From assembly GCF_001294465.1 (NCBI RefSeq), contig NZ_LGAA01000027.1:31292-95291 (forward strand): a stretch of DNA of 64,000 bases, given 5' to 3'. The first letter of the stretch is position 1; each line of letters begins with the position of its first letter. Of this stretch, positions 49,982 through 58,889 are shown one piece after another. The notes beneath the pieces were generated by a model. The model was given only the letters and a program-made list of their open reading frames with translations. It had not been told where the DNA came from and did not search any database. The position numbers were made by a program, and so were the translations under genes. The stretch comes from Moellerella wisconsensis ATCC 35017 (GTDB lineage: Bacteria; Pseudomonadota; Gammaproteobacteria; Enterobacterales; Enterobacteriaceae).

Positions 49982-50692
49982 TTAAACACCAAAATTAAAG
50001 GTTAAAGTCACTTGCCCTAAATAATCCAAGCCATTAGTAATATCGATACTTTCTTCACTTAATCTATCTTTAGATAATATCGCTGTTGCAAGCACACCGC
50101 CGCTGGTAGTATGGGTGCCTGTCGAAAGTGTGGCTGTAAATTTTTTACCCGCAACCAGCTGTAACTCACTGGGATTAGCGACATTGTTTTGTTGTAAAGA
50201 TGTCCAGCCGATAACCGCATTTCTGACTAAAGAGTCAGCCCACCAAGCTGCTGACGCAGTTTTAGTTCCTGAGCGACCTAAATAAGCAGGCTCATTATCA
50301 ACAGACAGATCCTTGATAACATAACCAACCCTCCCCACTTCTTTTGTCGTATCCGAGGCATCAACTAACCCGAAGACTTCATCTTGAATCGAGGTTTCAA
50401 CTGAATTGATCGTATAATTATCGGTCGATGTAAACGTCAAAAAAGTTTGAGCATCGCAAACTACTTCTAACGTTGTTGTTCTGATTGGAAGTTGATAATT
50501 GGTCGATTGAGGGATCACTGAAGGTGATATGCGCCCATAATCAAAAAGAATATCATTGTCCCCAGCATTGACTATGCAGGTTGGTGGCTTAATATCGCCC
50601 TTCACTTGAAGATTGGCAACGGAGCCTGTAGCCAACGCACTGGATGAAACTAATGCGCTTAGTAACGTCAAGCCAAATAACTGCTTTTTCAT
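49982..50692 (-). CDS. fimbrial subunit, probable DUF1120 type
   Basis: 236 aa. Signal peptide MKKQLFGLTLLSALVSSSALA; mature VANLQVKGDIKPPTCIVNAG, second cysteine in LEVVCDAQTFLTFTS, C-terminus VTLTFNFGV. AAAGGA lies 7 bases before the ATG. Nearest relative in the window is the following gene (49190-49903). Confidence 0.82.
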   Translation of the reverse strand: MKKQLFGLTLLSALVSSSALATGSVANLQVKGDIKPPTCIVNAGDNDILFDYGRISPSVIPQSTNYQLPIRTTTLEVVCDAQTFLTFTSTDNYTINSVETSIQDEVFGLVDASDTTKEVGRVGYVIKDLSVDNEPAYLGRSGTKTASAAWWADSLVRNAVIGWTSLQQNNVANPSELQLVAGKKFTATLSTGTHTTSGGVLATAILSKDRLSEESIDITNGLDYLGQVTLTFNFGV

Positions 50693-50828
50693 GCGTAAAT
50701 CCTTTTCTTATCATCATAATCATATTGTTTACTCTGATTTCAGATACTCAAACAATATAACGGCTCGCTAAATATACATTGAGAGCCGTTCTTTATAAGA
50801 TTAAATGACTTATTTTCAGTAAAAGTGC

Positions 50829-51452
50829 TTATAGACCAAACGCAAACGTCAAAACAGCATAGCCATCAAGAGACGCATCACCTGCACTATTTTTCAGTAC
50901 GCCGTTAATGGTTGGCGTGACGGCAAAATCAGCAGCGAAGATTTGACCTTGAGCCAATGTATCCACACCAGTTGCCCAAACTACAGGTTGAGATTTGCTG
51001 ACAGTACCGGTTGGGCCAAAATCACTGCCGACTTGCACACTAACACTAGTCGCATCTGCATCTGTATTCGCTTTTACCGTGGCATTTTCCATGGTCACCG
51101 TATAGAAACCAACATTGTCAGATTCGTAAGTACCTAAACCAAAGTTATTATCACCCGCAGTCAGCTCAGTACCCGCACGATCATCAACCGCAGTAAAGGT
51201 CAAATAGGTTGCTGCATCACACACCACTTCAATATTTTGCGATTGTGGATCTAACACTAAATTACCTGAAGCGGGGAAAATACCCGGTGAAATATCAAAA
51301 TCGTAGGTAAAGGTATCTTCAGTTGCCCCATTAATTAAACAAGTTGGTGGTGTAATTGAACCGGTGACTTTTAAATTAGCGATAGGTGCAGATAACGCAG
51401 CAGCAGATAAGGTCATTAACGATAAAGTTAATAATGATTTTTCAAATAACAT
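50829..51452 (-). CDS. fimbrial subunit, probable DUF1120 type, first gene of operon
   Basis: 207 aa with a signal peptide ending at AALS. Mature IANLKVTGSITPPTCLINGA, second cysteine in IEVVCDAATYLTFTA, C-terminus YAVLTFAFGL. A good ribosome site (GAGGTG) suggests strong expression, so it may be the main shaft subunit. Its promoter should lie in the AT-rich 51453-52049 region. Confidence 0.83.
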   Translation of the reverse strand: MLFEKSLLTLSLMTLSAAALSAPIANLKVTGSITPPTCLINGATEDTFTYDFDISPGIFPASGNLVLDPQSQNIEVVCDAATYLTFTAVDDRAGTELTAGDNNFGLGTYESDNVGFYTVTMENATVKANTDADATSVSVQVGSDFGPTGTVSKSQPVVWATGVDTLAQGQIFAADFAVTPTINGVLKNSAGDASLDGYAVLTFAFGL

Positions 51453-52049
51453 AAGTACACCTCAATAATGATAAAAATAAAAGAATAGTTCAGTCATAAT
51501 AAAAATAATAAAGAAAATAAGACATATAGGACGCAATTGTATATTGACATCACTGAGGCAAAATGCTCAATCATTATCGATATCTGAACTCATCATTAAC
51601 TGAAAAAGAGTGAAGCAATTAACTGTACGATAGTATATTTATAAAATATGAAAAATCAAAAGTAAGGAATTTTGAATACTTAATCTTAATACGACACCAC
51701 ATAAAAAAACACAAAAAAACCAACATAACCAATTGATAAAAAACACTTTATAAAAAATCAAAAATAGATAATCAAAAAAAATAGTTAATCACGCTAAATA
51801 AGTCTTAACTAGAATACAAAAAAACAATAAAATATTATAATTAATACTTTATCATAAAATCAAATCACCCAAAGAACACTCGCCTTAGATTAATCATAAA
51901 ATAATATATTATTCTGAAATAAAAAATGAACATGCGATATAAATAAACTTTTAAATAAATTACTAAGATTTGGCATACTGTATTTTATCCTATATTTCCA
52001 AACACTCATTATTAATAAGTTCATTTCCTAATATTATTAATGACTAAAC
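51453..52049. other. AT-rich region upstream of the fimbrial operon
   Basis: About 600 bp, very AT-rich, no ORF. Expected to hold the fimbrial promoter. I found no inverted-repeat pair suggesting an invertible promoter and no recombinase gene beside it. Confidence 0.4.
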
Positions 52050-52240
52050 TAAGAACCTGTCCCAATAGATATTTATTTCAGATAATAATGCTACAGATAA
52101 CGAGCAGCATTATCAGATAGTTTTCTATCTTCTTTTACCAACGAACCAAAGCTCGACACTAGAGATTCATTCAGCTATGAACTCTCCACAACCCAGTGGT
52201 GAGCAGGTATTCAGCCTTCAAACACAGCGGTATAACTCTA
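52050..52240 (-). pseudogene. IS5-family transposase C-terminal remnant
   Basis: Minus-strand translation with several stops reads LWRVHS-MNL-CRALVRW-KKIENYLIML and CSIIIWN-like CSIII-NKYLLG, matching the C-terminus of IS5-family transposases (ERTHSWMNRFR...RWEKK...YLAMLHLAC). The plus-strand edge TAAGAACCTGTCCC (52050-52063) is probably the IS end. Confidence 0.6.
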
Positions 52241-52305
52241 CTAGGGCACAAAAGAGGGGATAAATTAGATTAATTAATTTAAATACAGATAGTTATAATG
52301 AAAAG

Positions 52306-52327
52306 TCGATTCCGAGTCCGGCACCAC
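52306..52327 (+). repeat. att-like fragment of the tRNA-Phe 3' end, middle copy
   Basis: 22 bases identical to tRNA positions 43034-43056 except for one missing G (TCCGG-CACCAC). It lies about 155 bp before the integrase remnant, the usual arrangement for P4-type islands. Confidence 0.85.
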
Positions 52328-52482
52328 TTTCACTTCTACAGTGATATCCTCAAGTCAAGTAAACTCCTTTATATTCATTGAATTACCTTGTATTATCACT
52401 CATCGAGCTCAACACGACTCAACACTAAATCAAGTGTCGATTGGGGGCTCATCGTGTTCAATGTAATTTAGGATCCCCCATT

Positions 52483-52782
52483 ACGGCACTCAGCGCTCGG
52501 CAGATACAAACTGCCAACCCTTAAGACAAAGAGTATAAGCTCTCTGATGAGCGTGGACTTTATCTTCTCATTAAACCTAATGGCGCTCGTTACTGGTGAA
52601 TGAAATATCGATTCGCAGGTAAAGAGAAAAAATTATCGATTGGTGTTTACCCTGATATTTCTCTTGCTGATGCACAGCTTAAACATGATGAAGCCTGAAA
52701 GCTATTAGCCGAAAATAATGATCCTGCAGAACAAAAAAAGTTAGAAAAGTTCGTGAAAAAGATCACCGTAGAGAAAGGGTAA
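52483..52782 (+). pseudogene. P4-type tyrosine integrase, 5' remnant
   Basis: Reads ALSARQIQTANP-DKEYKLSDERGLYLLIKPNGARYW-MKYRFAGKEK (shown in pieces in the family: DERGLYLLIKPNGARYW, KYRFAGKEKKLSIGVYPDIS, LADAQLKHDEA, LLAENNDPAEQKK). This is the arm-binding N-terminal domain (DUF4102) of P4-like integrases. Three in-frame stops (TAA, TGA, TGA) and an ACG at the expected start show decay; the catalytic domain is missing. Confidence 0.85.
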
Positions 52783-52825
52783 TGGTCAACAAATTTTGTA
52801 GAAGCTCTAAGCTGCATTTTTTAGT

Positions 52826-53640
52826 TCATGGTATTTTTAATGTGGTGTTTAAATAGCCAATCGTTGAATGCCGTCGATAATAATTGTAAAAATGAATGTA
52901 ATTTTCAACCTCACAGACAATAGATTGATGATTTATAAACGATAAAGGGTTGAGTCTTTCTGTCTTTAAACGCCTAAAAAGTCTTTCCATCACAGCATTA
53001 TCAAGACAACTACCTCGACGACTCATGCTTTAGGTTATCTTTCGGTCAATGAGATGTGACCTAAACTCTTCTGATAAATATTGGCAACCTTGATCTGAAT
53101 GGAACATCAAACTTGTCGTATCCCGTAATTGCCGTTCAATCGCGTTATCTAAGGCTTCTTTCACTAATTTCGAATCCGGTTTTGTTGATAAGGTATAACC
53201 AAAAATTTCTTTGGTGGCAAAATCCAACACACAGGCGAAATAACTCCCCCATGATGATGCCGAATATACGTGATATCTCCGACGTAATAGCGATCGTGAT
53301 GTTCAGGCAAAAATTGGCGTTTAAGCGAATTAGAAGCATATCTATGTGCCTTACCTGATGATGGATAGTGGTGCTTTTTAGTCAGTTTAATCGCAATTAA
53401 TTGATTTAATTTCATAATATTCGATATTTTATGCGTACCGATGCAATAATCTAAATCTTTTAACTCTGCTTGAATACGCCTTTTGCCATAAGTCTGGCCC
53501 GATGCATCAAAAATACGTTTTATTTCGCCACCCAGTCTTTCATCTTCAACTGTCGATATTTTTGTTTCATAATAAAAGCTACAGCTTTATCCGTATTAAA
53601 GACTTTTGGAGTTTGCTATTTATTGACACGATTGAATATT
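52826..53640 (-). pseudogene. IS3-family (IS150-like) OrfB transposase, broken
   Basis: From right to left the pieces are: MKQKYRQLKDERLGGEIKR and GQTYGKRRIQAELKD (53570 downward), HRYASNSLKRQFLPEH and VGDITYIRHHHGG (to about 53245), then after a frameshift CVLDFATKEIFGYTLS, LMFHSDQGCQYLSEEFR, a nonsense codon at 53030-53032, and MSRRGSCLDNAVMERLFRRLK to NYYRRHSTIGYLN. The DDE residues can all be found but in different frames. Confidence 0.85.
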
Positions 53641-54323
53641 TCTCTAAGCACATCAATCACTAAATTCTTGCAATACCCCTGCTAAAAGTAAAAGCGATAA
53701 GTGGTTTTCGATGTAAACTTTTCGCCCGATAATAAAATACCACGATATTTTTTATCCCATGATGGGTGGCAATATTATAACCAAAACCGAACGCACGAAA
53801 GTTTAAATCATCTCCCACCGAAGGCATATCGTAAACAGTTAGACAACTCTATTTGGGTGTGTCTCAATTAATGGGGGGGGGACAAATGCACACCCATTTT
53901 TCTGGACGTGAACGAATGAATATACCAGCAGTGCATTATAAGTAATACTTAATCTACGGTGAACACCATGAAACTATCGGAACAGCAAAGAAAAAACTTA
54001 TCCAATCCAAGGTTAAACTCTTTAAATATTAAGGTCTAAGTATAAATAAGCTATTCCCTCTGTCTTCAGTCCCCCTCAATAGGAAGAGATTAATTTGATA
54101 AAATTATGCTAAAATCATTCAACTTGATGTTAAGAAATAGACTTGAAGTCGGTAACGAGTACGATTCCGTGCTACGAACCCAAACTGCAATTTAGGATGG
54201 AACAGAAAGTACCCTGTTCGACTTCAAAATCAATGTAAAAACATCTTGAGGCCGTAACGAGATCTCATTTATTTTTCAATTTCGATAATGTAATATATAT
54301 CAATGCATTAAATTGCGAGTTTC
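53641..54323. other. unassigned degenerate region of the island
   Basis: About 680 bp with no intact gene. A minus-strand frame near 53640-53830 gives MPSVGDDLNFRAFGFGYNIA without a recognised family. A run of nine G (53873-53881) occurs. Around 53968 a short frame MKLSEQQRKNLSNPRLN opens and soon stops. Likely more mobile-element debris. Confidence 0.4.
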
Positions 54324-54424
54324 ATTCCGAGTCCGAGAACCACAAATTTTGAAGCCTCGCAGAAATGCGAGGCTTTTTGCGTTATAATAATCTGCAAAAT
54401 CTACTTTCCTCAAAATTTAAACTC
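54324..54424 (+). repeat. att-like direct repeat, distal copy
   Basis: Matches 43037-43137 at 97 of 101 positions, including the tRNA terminator. The tRNA part has decayed (GGC to AGA before ACCAC), so it is not part of a functional tRNA. Confidence 0.9.
54351..54378 (+). terminator. duplicate of the tRNA-Phe terminator
   Basis: Stem AAGCCTCGCA / TGCGAGGCTT with GAAA loop and T-run, part of the distal repeat, now without an upstream tRNA. Confidence 0.8.
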
Positions 54425-54554
54425 CTTTAAATCAAGTGTCTGTTAGATAGCTCTTGGTATCAATAGTATCCAATACAATTTAGGACCTCTATGATTATGC
54501 TCAGTCCCAATAAAATGAGCTTACCAATCATTCTACACAATAAAATTAAGATAC

Positions 54555-55266
54555 TTTTCTGAAGGCGCTTTTATACGACACTGGCGATAAATAATTATTT
54601 GCCGTGTACAATCGCATTAAATTATAATAACGAAGATAATTCAGTACGTCTTATCTCATTTCGATTCGATTTGCATCAGATCTTTTAAACAACTAATCGT
54701 GTTTTCAGCTGTCAAAAAAACGTTTAATACCCGTATTATCTCAACAAGCCCGTACATCTCTTTGACTAGAGCGCATATCATAATTGTTTATCAATGCTTA
54801 ATATAATCAACTTGTGTACTGACTACCGCGCTTACAGTAAAATACACAACTTTTTAATGGTGAATACAAGTTATATACTATTATTAATTATCTATTAATC
54901 AATGCAATATTTATTTTAAATAACATATACCAACCGATAATATGCCGAGAATATAAATGCATCACAATGACTAAATACATCCAACCTTCATCTATTTTTA
55001 AATAAGTGATATTCTGCGTCCAAAATTTTTTAAGGACTAGAGGGTTAAAATTTTTATTTAGCGCGTTATCCACCATCGCATCATTGTGCTTACGCTTAGT
55101 TATGACTTCATAAGTAATGAGTTGGATCACGATGAGATCAAACTGAGCTATTTATCTGTATCCCTAAAAAAGTAACAACTTCGACATACTTAGTCCTACT
55201 TAGTGATAATATGACGACATCTTGCTTAAACTCAGTGGTATCATTTCTGCTCATTCTTTTTGTCAT
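54555..55266 (-). pseudogene. IS3-family element remnant (OrfA start and OrfB pieces)
   Basis: ATG 55266 opens MTKRMSRNDTTEFKQDVV, an OrfA N-terminus, ending at a TGA near 55140. OrfB pieces follow: KHNDAMVDNALNKNFNP, NITYLKIDEGWMYLVIVM and LYSRHIIGWYM (to 54890), and in other frames the C-terminal YYNLMRLYTANNYLSPVSY (about 54560-54620). Heavily decayed, different from the elements at 43.2 and 53 kb. Confidence 0.75.
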
Positions 55267-55475
55267 TTAACATCTCGATAATCGAAATATATTTCATTAT
55301 TAAAGTATTTTGTTTGATTAAAGTAGAGATGGATTCAACAGACCCTAATATATTAAGCATATTTTCATATTATATAACTTATTTACATTCTAGTGAATTG
55401 CATATATTCAAATGACTCTATACAATGCTCAGCTTTCTAAAATCCATTGGTTTAATTATCTATCAAGTGACTACT

Positions 55476-55931
55476 GTGAAACTACTTTTTTCTCTTTCAT
55501 TAACTACGGCAATTCTTTCTGGTATTTGGGCATGGGTTGCTGATTTGTTTGGTTTGATTAGCTGGGCCGGTTTTTTGGGTTGTACTGCTTATTTTGCTTA
55601 TCCTAAAGAGGGTATTAAAGGCTTATTAATAACTGTACTTACTGTTTTCAGTGGTGTTATCTGGGGTTTAGTTATTATCCATAGTGACGAATTTATCCAT
55701 GATCTACCTAATTATGTTGGCTATTTAGTTACTACAATAGTTGCTTTTGTCATGTGTTTCCAAGCGTATAAATCATGGTTAGCTTATATTCCAGGTACTT
55801 TTATTGGTGCTTGTTCTACTTTTGCAGGTCAAGGTTATTGGAAAATAATAATTCCATCTTTATTAATAGGAGTATTATTTGGTTATTTAATGAAGCAAAG
55901 TGGTTTGTGGCTAGTGAAAAAATGGAAATAA
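55476..55931 (+). CDS. YcdZ-like DUF1097 inner-membrane protein
   Basis: 151 aa from GTG 55476, with five or so membrane segments. It follows E. coli YcdZ closely: TTAILSGIWAWVADLFGL, SWAGFLGCTAYFAYPKEG, YIPGTFIGACSTFAGQG and FGYLMKQSGLWL. Function unknown. Alignment with YcdZ favours the GTG; an ATG at 55425 would add 17 residues. An intact gene between IS remnants, so probably still selected. Confidence 0.82.
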   Translation: MKLLFSLSLTTAILSGIWAWVADLFGLISWAGFLGCTAYFAYPKEGIKGLLITVLTVFSGVIWGLVIIHSDEFIHDLPNYVGYLVTTIVAFVMCFQAYKSWLAYIPGTFIGACSTFAGQGYWKIIIPSLLIGVLFGYLMKQSGLWLVKKWK

Positions 55932-56597
55932 TAGCTAAGCTTGCCACATTTAGTGTATTGATAACATATATAGCTAACTTTTATTATTATCTTTTATAAC
56001 ATATTTTCTTTTTTAAAGAAAAAATTTTAGTAAACTAACTTAATATTAAAGAAGCTGAAAATAGTATAATTTTATTTATTAGTCATCAATATTCGTTAGC
56101 AATAATTTAATATACATAACCAATTATTTTTTATTATCTTGTTTCTAACTATATTAATAACTAATCACCTAAAAATTTAATAATAATGAGTTATAGGATT
56201 GGCAAGATAATTGTTCTGCAATAGATAATGAATCTTAATTTTTAAGTAAAATATCTATTATTTTTGAGATGTATTCGGCAGCATAAGTATATTTTACAGA
56301 AAGTACAAATTTACTATTAAGTTTATATATCATCTTAATTTTTTATATTATTTATACTTTTCACTGTAACTATTATATCTTCAATAAATGGATTAGCTCT
56401 TTTCTAAACTTTCAAATTTTAATTCATTACCGGTGATTTAGATTCTTTGCAAGACTAAACTATCTATTATCAATAAATGAACTAATTTTGATCAACTGAT
56501 CTCGATCTTTTACAGAGCTAGTATAGTTCCACAATATTCAAAACAATTATACTATAAGCAGAAAGCTACTGTGACAGTAGCTCATAAAATAGAGTAT
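55932..56597. other. AT-rich non-coding stretch
   Basis: About 665 bp with no recognised gene. A perfect inverted repeat AGCTACTG-TGA-CAGTAGCT lies at 56564-56582. Confidence 0.4.
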
Positions 56598-56666
56598 AGC
56601 CGACACGAAAATTGCTCAGATAACAATCAGATGGAGTGGTTTATTAGAAGACTAAAAAACGAGTAG
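56598..56666 (+). pseudogene. IS3-family OrfB fragment
   Basis: In one frame: SRHENCSDNNQMEWFIRRLK then NE and a stop, matching the [22 protein letters not shown] block that carries the catalytic Glu. Only this block is visible. Confidence 0.6.
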
Positions 56667-56798
56667 ATCTGGTGATGGGATACATTATCTTCAGTGATGC
56701 TGTATATAATAACAAACTATATTACTGGTTAATTTTAGTTAACCATTCTATGCTATAATTAATATTTTTTAAGCAATATTAGTTGGAAGTAATAATAA

Positions 56799-57000
56799 GC
56801 AGCAGAGGAAAGTATTATAATAATACGATTGTAGAAAGCTTTTTCAAATATTAAAAGAGGAAACTAGAAGGAGAAACTATTCCATACAAAAATACTCGTA
56901 TGGATATTTTCGAATATATTGAAATATTCTAAAGATTTAAGCGCTGATAGAGTTCCAATAATCAGCTTTCTCCTGATGGATATAAAAAATCATATCAAGA
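56799..57000 (+). pseudogene. IS3-family OrfB C-terminal fragment
   Basis: Reads SSRGKYYNNTIVESFFKY, stop, then TRMDIFEYIEIF, stops, and NNQLSPDGYKKS, the C-terminal end of an IS3-family transposase (DNAVVESFF...IFEYIEVFYN...LGYLSP). It repeats the same block as the fragment at 56598, so two different elements are represented. Confidence 0.65.
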
Positions 57001-57083
57001 ATAATTAATTAGTGGCTACTATGCTATTGGCTATTCAAAAAATATTTATTCGTTAAACTTCATTTTCACTCCTGTGATCCTTG

Positions 57084-57098
57084 TGTTATAACATTACA
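57084..57098 (+). promoter_or_regulatory. Zur-like operator before the ZevAB-like genes
   Basis: TGTTATAACATTACA agrees at 13 of 15 positions with the inner core TGTTATAATATAACA of the enterobacterial Zur consensus as I recall it; the outer flanks do not match well. It lies 60 bp before the first gene. Confidence 0.5.
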
Positions 57099-57158
57099 AT
57101 TAAGCCTGACGCATGCTCATAATCGTATTTTACTTAACTTAATTACAAAAAGATTATT

Positions 57159-57794
57159 ATGAAGTTACTCAAGACTTTTATTATTTATTTATCAATGCTT
57201 TATTCGTTATCCACCCAAGCACATCCACACAGTTTCATTACACTAGAGACTGAATTTGAAGTTCATAATCAACAACTTACTGGTATTTCCTTTTCATGGA
57301 AAATGGATCCAATAACTTCTGCAGATATCTTGTCGGAACTGAATAATGTAAAACCAAATGATAAGCAGTGGAAGAAGCAAGCTGCTGATATTATGGCCAA
57401 TATTTTATCAGAAAATTATTTCAGTGAGTTATATCATCAAAAGAATAAAGTCCAATTTAAAGCCTTACCTGATAGTTATTCTTTGCAGCGAGAAAGATCT
57501 CAATTAGTGTTTAATTTTAGTGTTTCTTTAGCTAAACCTATCCAATTACAACAAAATCAATTCGAATTACTCACTTACGACCCGACATTCTTTATTGATA
57601 TGTCTTATCCAAAACAAGACGCTATCCACTTACCTCTCGAAATGGCGGCAGTCTGTGAAATACAATTAAATAATTCAAAACCTCCACAATCGGCGATTGA
57701 ATATGCTACTTCATTAGATAATCAAGATATCCCAGAGAAAGAAATAAATTTAGGCCTTCAATTCGCACAACGAGTAAAAATAATATGCCGATAA
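57159..57794 (+). CDS. DUF1007 periplasmic metal-binding protein (ZevA-like)
   Basis: 211 aa with a signal peptide ending at TQA (residue 21), so the mature protein begins with HPHSFITLE, a histidine-rich start typical of DUF1007. ISFSWKMDPITSADIL and the two C-terminal cysteines (AAVCEIQ, KIICR) are visible. In Haemophilus influenzae the pair ZevA (DUF1007) and ZevB (NicO-type) was described as a zinc system. The 3' end overlaps the permease gene by 10 bp. Confidence 0.82.
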   Translation: MKLLKTFIIYLSMLYSLSTQAHPHSFITLETEFEVHNQQLTGISFSWKMDPITSADILSELNNVKPNDKQWKKQAADIMANILSENYFSELYHQKNKVQFKALPDSYSLQRERSQLVFNFSVSLAKPIQLQQNQFELLTYDPTFFIDMSYPKQDAIHLPLEMAAVCEIQLNNSKPPQSAIEYATSLDNQDIPEKEINLGLQFAQRVKIICR

Positions 57795-58780
57795 TTTCAG
57801 CAGATAAATTTAAGTGGATACAAAAATCGTCTTGGCTGCTAGCAATAATCATATTATCCCTAGTAATTGGCTACATGATTTATACGCACTGGATAGTTTG
57901 GTTACAGCAAGTAGTTATTTGGCAACGTAGTTTGAATTATCACTTATCAGAATTACTGCAAAAAGTAGATGCTGAGCCTCAACAAGCTGGTGTTATATTA
58001 ATTGTTGTTAGTTTTATTTATGGCTTATTGCATGCTATGGGGCCAGGGCATGGAAAAGTCATTATCACTAGCTATATAGCAACACATCCAACTAGATTAA
58101 AAAGAAGCGTTATTTTGACCCTACTCGCCTCTTTATTACAGGCAAGTATGGCAATTATTATTGTCTCTGCTGTTCTCTATCTATTTCAATTATCCACTCG
58201 CTATGTACATCAAAGTAGTTTAATACTCGAGAAATTAAGTTATGGAATCATGGTTATATTAGGCACTATATTTTGTGTAAATGCATGTAAGTTGCTGTTC
58301 AAAACGTTAATATCTCCTCCTAAACCGTCACTAAAAATTAATACTATTAAATCAATATCATCTCATCAACACAGTAAAAATTGTGCTTGTAGTCATCAGC
58401 ATACTGTCTCTAAACATATTTTGACCAGTAATTGGAAAACTCAATTACTGGTTGTCATTAGTATGGGAATACGCCCTTGTTCTGGAGCCATACTGCTATT
58501 AATTTTTACTTATGTTATTAATGCTTATAAATGGGGGATCGTTGCTACATTAGCAATGTCACTAGGAACCGCATTAACAATTAGTTTTATAGCGATATTT
58601 GTCTTTTATCTACGAAAAACAGCCATTAGATTAGCACAGTGGCAAGGCGCTAAATTTAGCCCAATCTGGTTATTAATCGTAAAAATATTAGCCGGCATAT
58701 TCTTGATCTGTATTGGCGTATTAATGTTTCAAAGCCTTACTCTGGTTGATGCTAAATCCGGTAATATTTTATTAAGATAA
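57785..58780 (+). CDS. NicO-family metal transporter (ZevB-like)
   Basis: 331 aa, six or more membrane segments. Family motifs: LLHAMGPGHGKVIITSY (about residues 78-94) and MGIRPCSGAILLLIF. A cytoplasmic or periplasmic loop between helices is rich in His and Cys (HQHSKNCACSHQHT). Such permeases move Ni, Co or Zn; the DUF1007 partner and the Zur-like site favour zinc. A strong terminator follows. Confidence 0.85.
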   Translation: MPIISADKFKWIQKSSWLLAIIILSLVIGYMIYTHWIVWLQQVVIWQRSLNYHLSELLQKVDAEPQQAGVILIVVSFIYGLLHAMGPGHGKVIITSYIATHPTRLKRSVILTLLASLLQASMAIIIVSAVLYLFQLSTRYVHQSSLILEKLSYGIMVILGTIFCVNACKLLFKTLISPPKPSLKINTIKSISSHQHSKNCACSHQHTVSKHILTSNWKTQLLVVISMGIRPCSGAILLLIFTYVINAYKWGIVATLAMSLGTALTISFIAIFVFYLRKTAIRLAQWQGAKFSPIWLLIVKILAGIFLICIGVLMFQSLTLVDAKSGNILLR

Positions 58781-58858
58781 TCTAATATATATATCTAATA
58801 TTTGGCTGCTATATTTTCTCATAATCTATATCTCTAAATTTATTACATATAAAACAAT

Positions 58859-58889
58859 AAAAGGGTGAGTGAATTATCCTCACCCTTTT
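58859..58889 (+). terminator. terminator of the ZevAB-like operon
   Basis: Perfect 11-bp stem AAAAGGGTGAG / CTCACCCTTTT with a 9-base loop. Confidence 0.85.

Noticed and set aside
51453..52049. Invertible fimbrial promoter (phase-variation switch)
   Set aside because: No pair of inverted repeats of useful length and no tyrosine recombinase of the FimB/MrpI type adjacent; the only integrase is a P4-type remnant.
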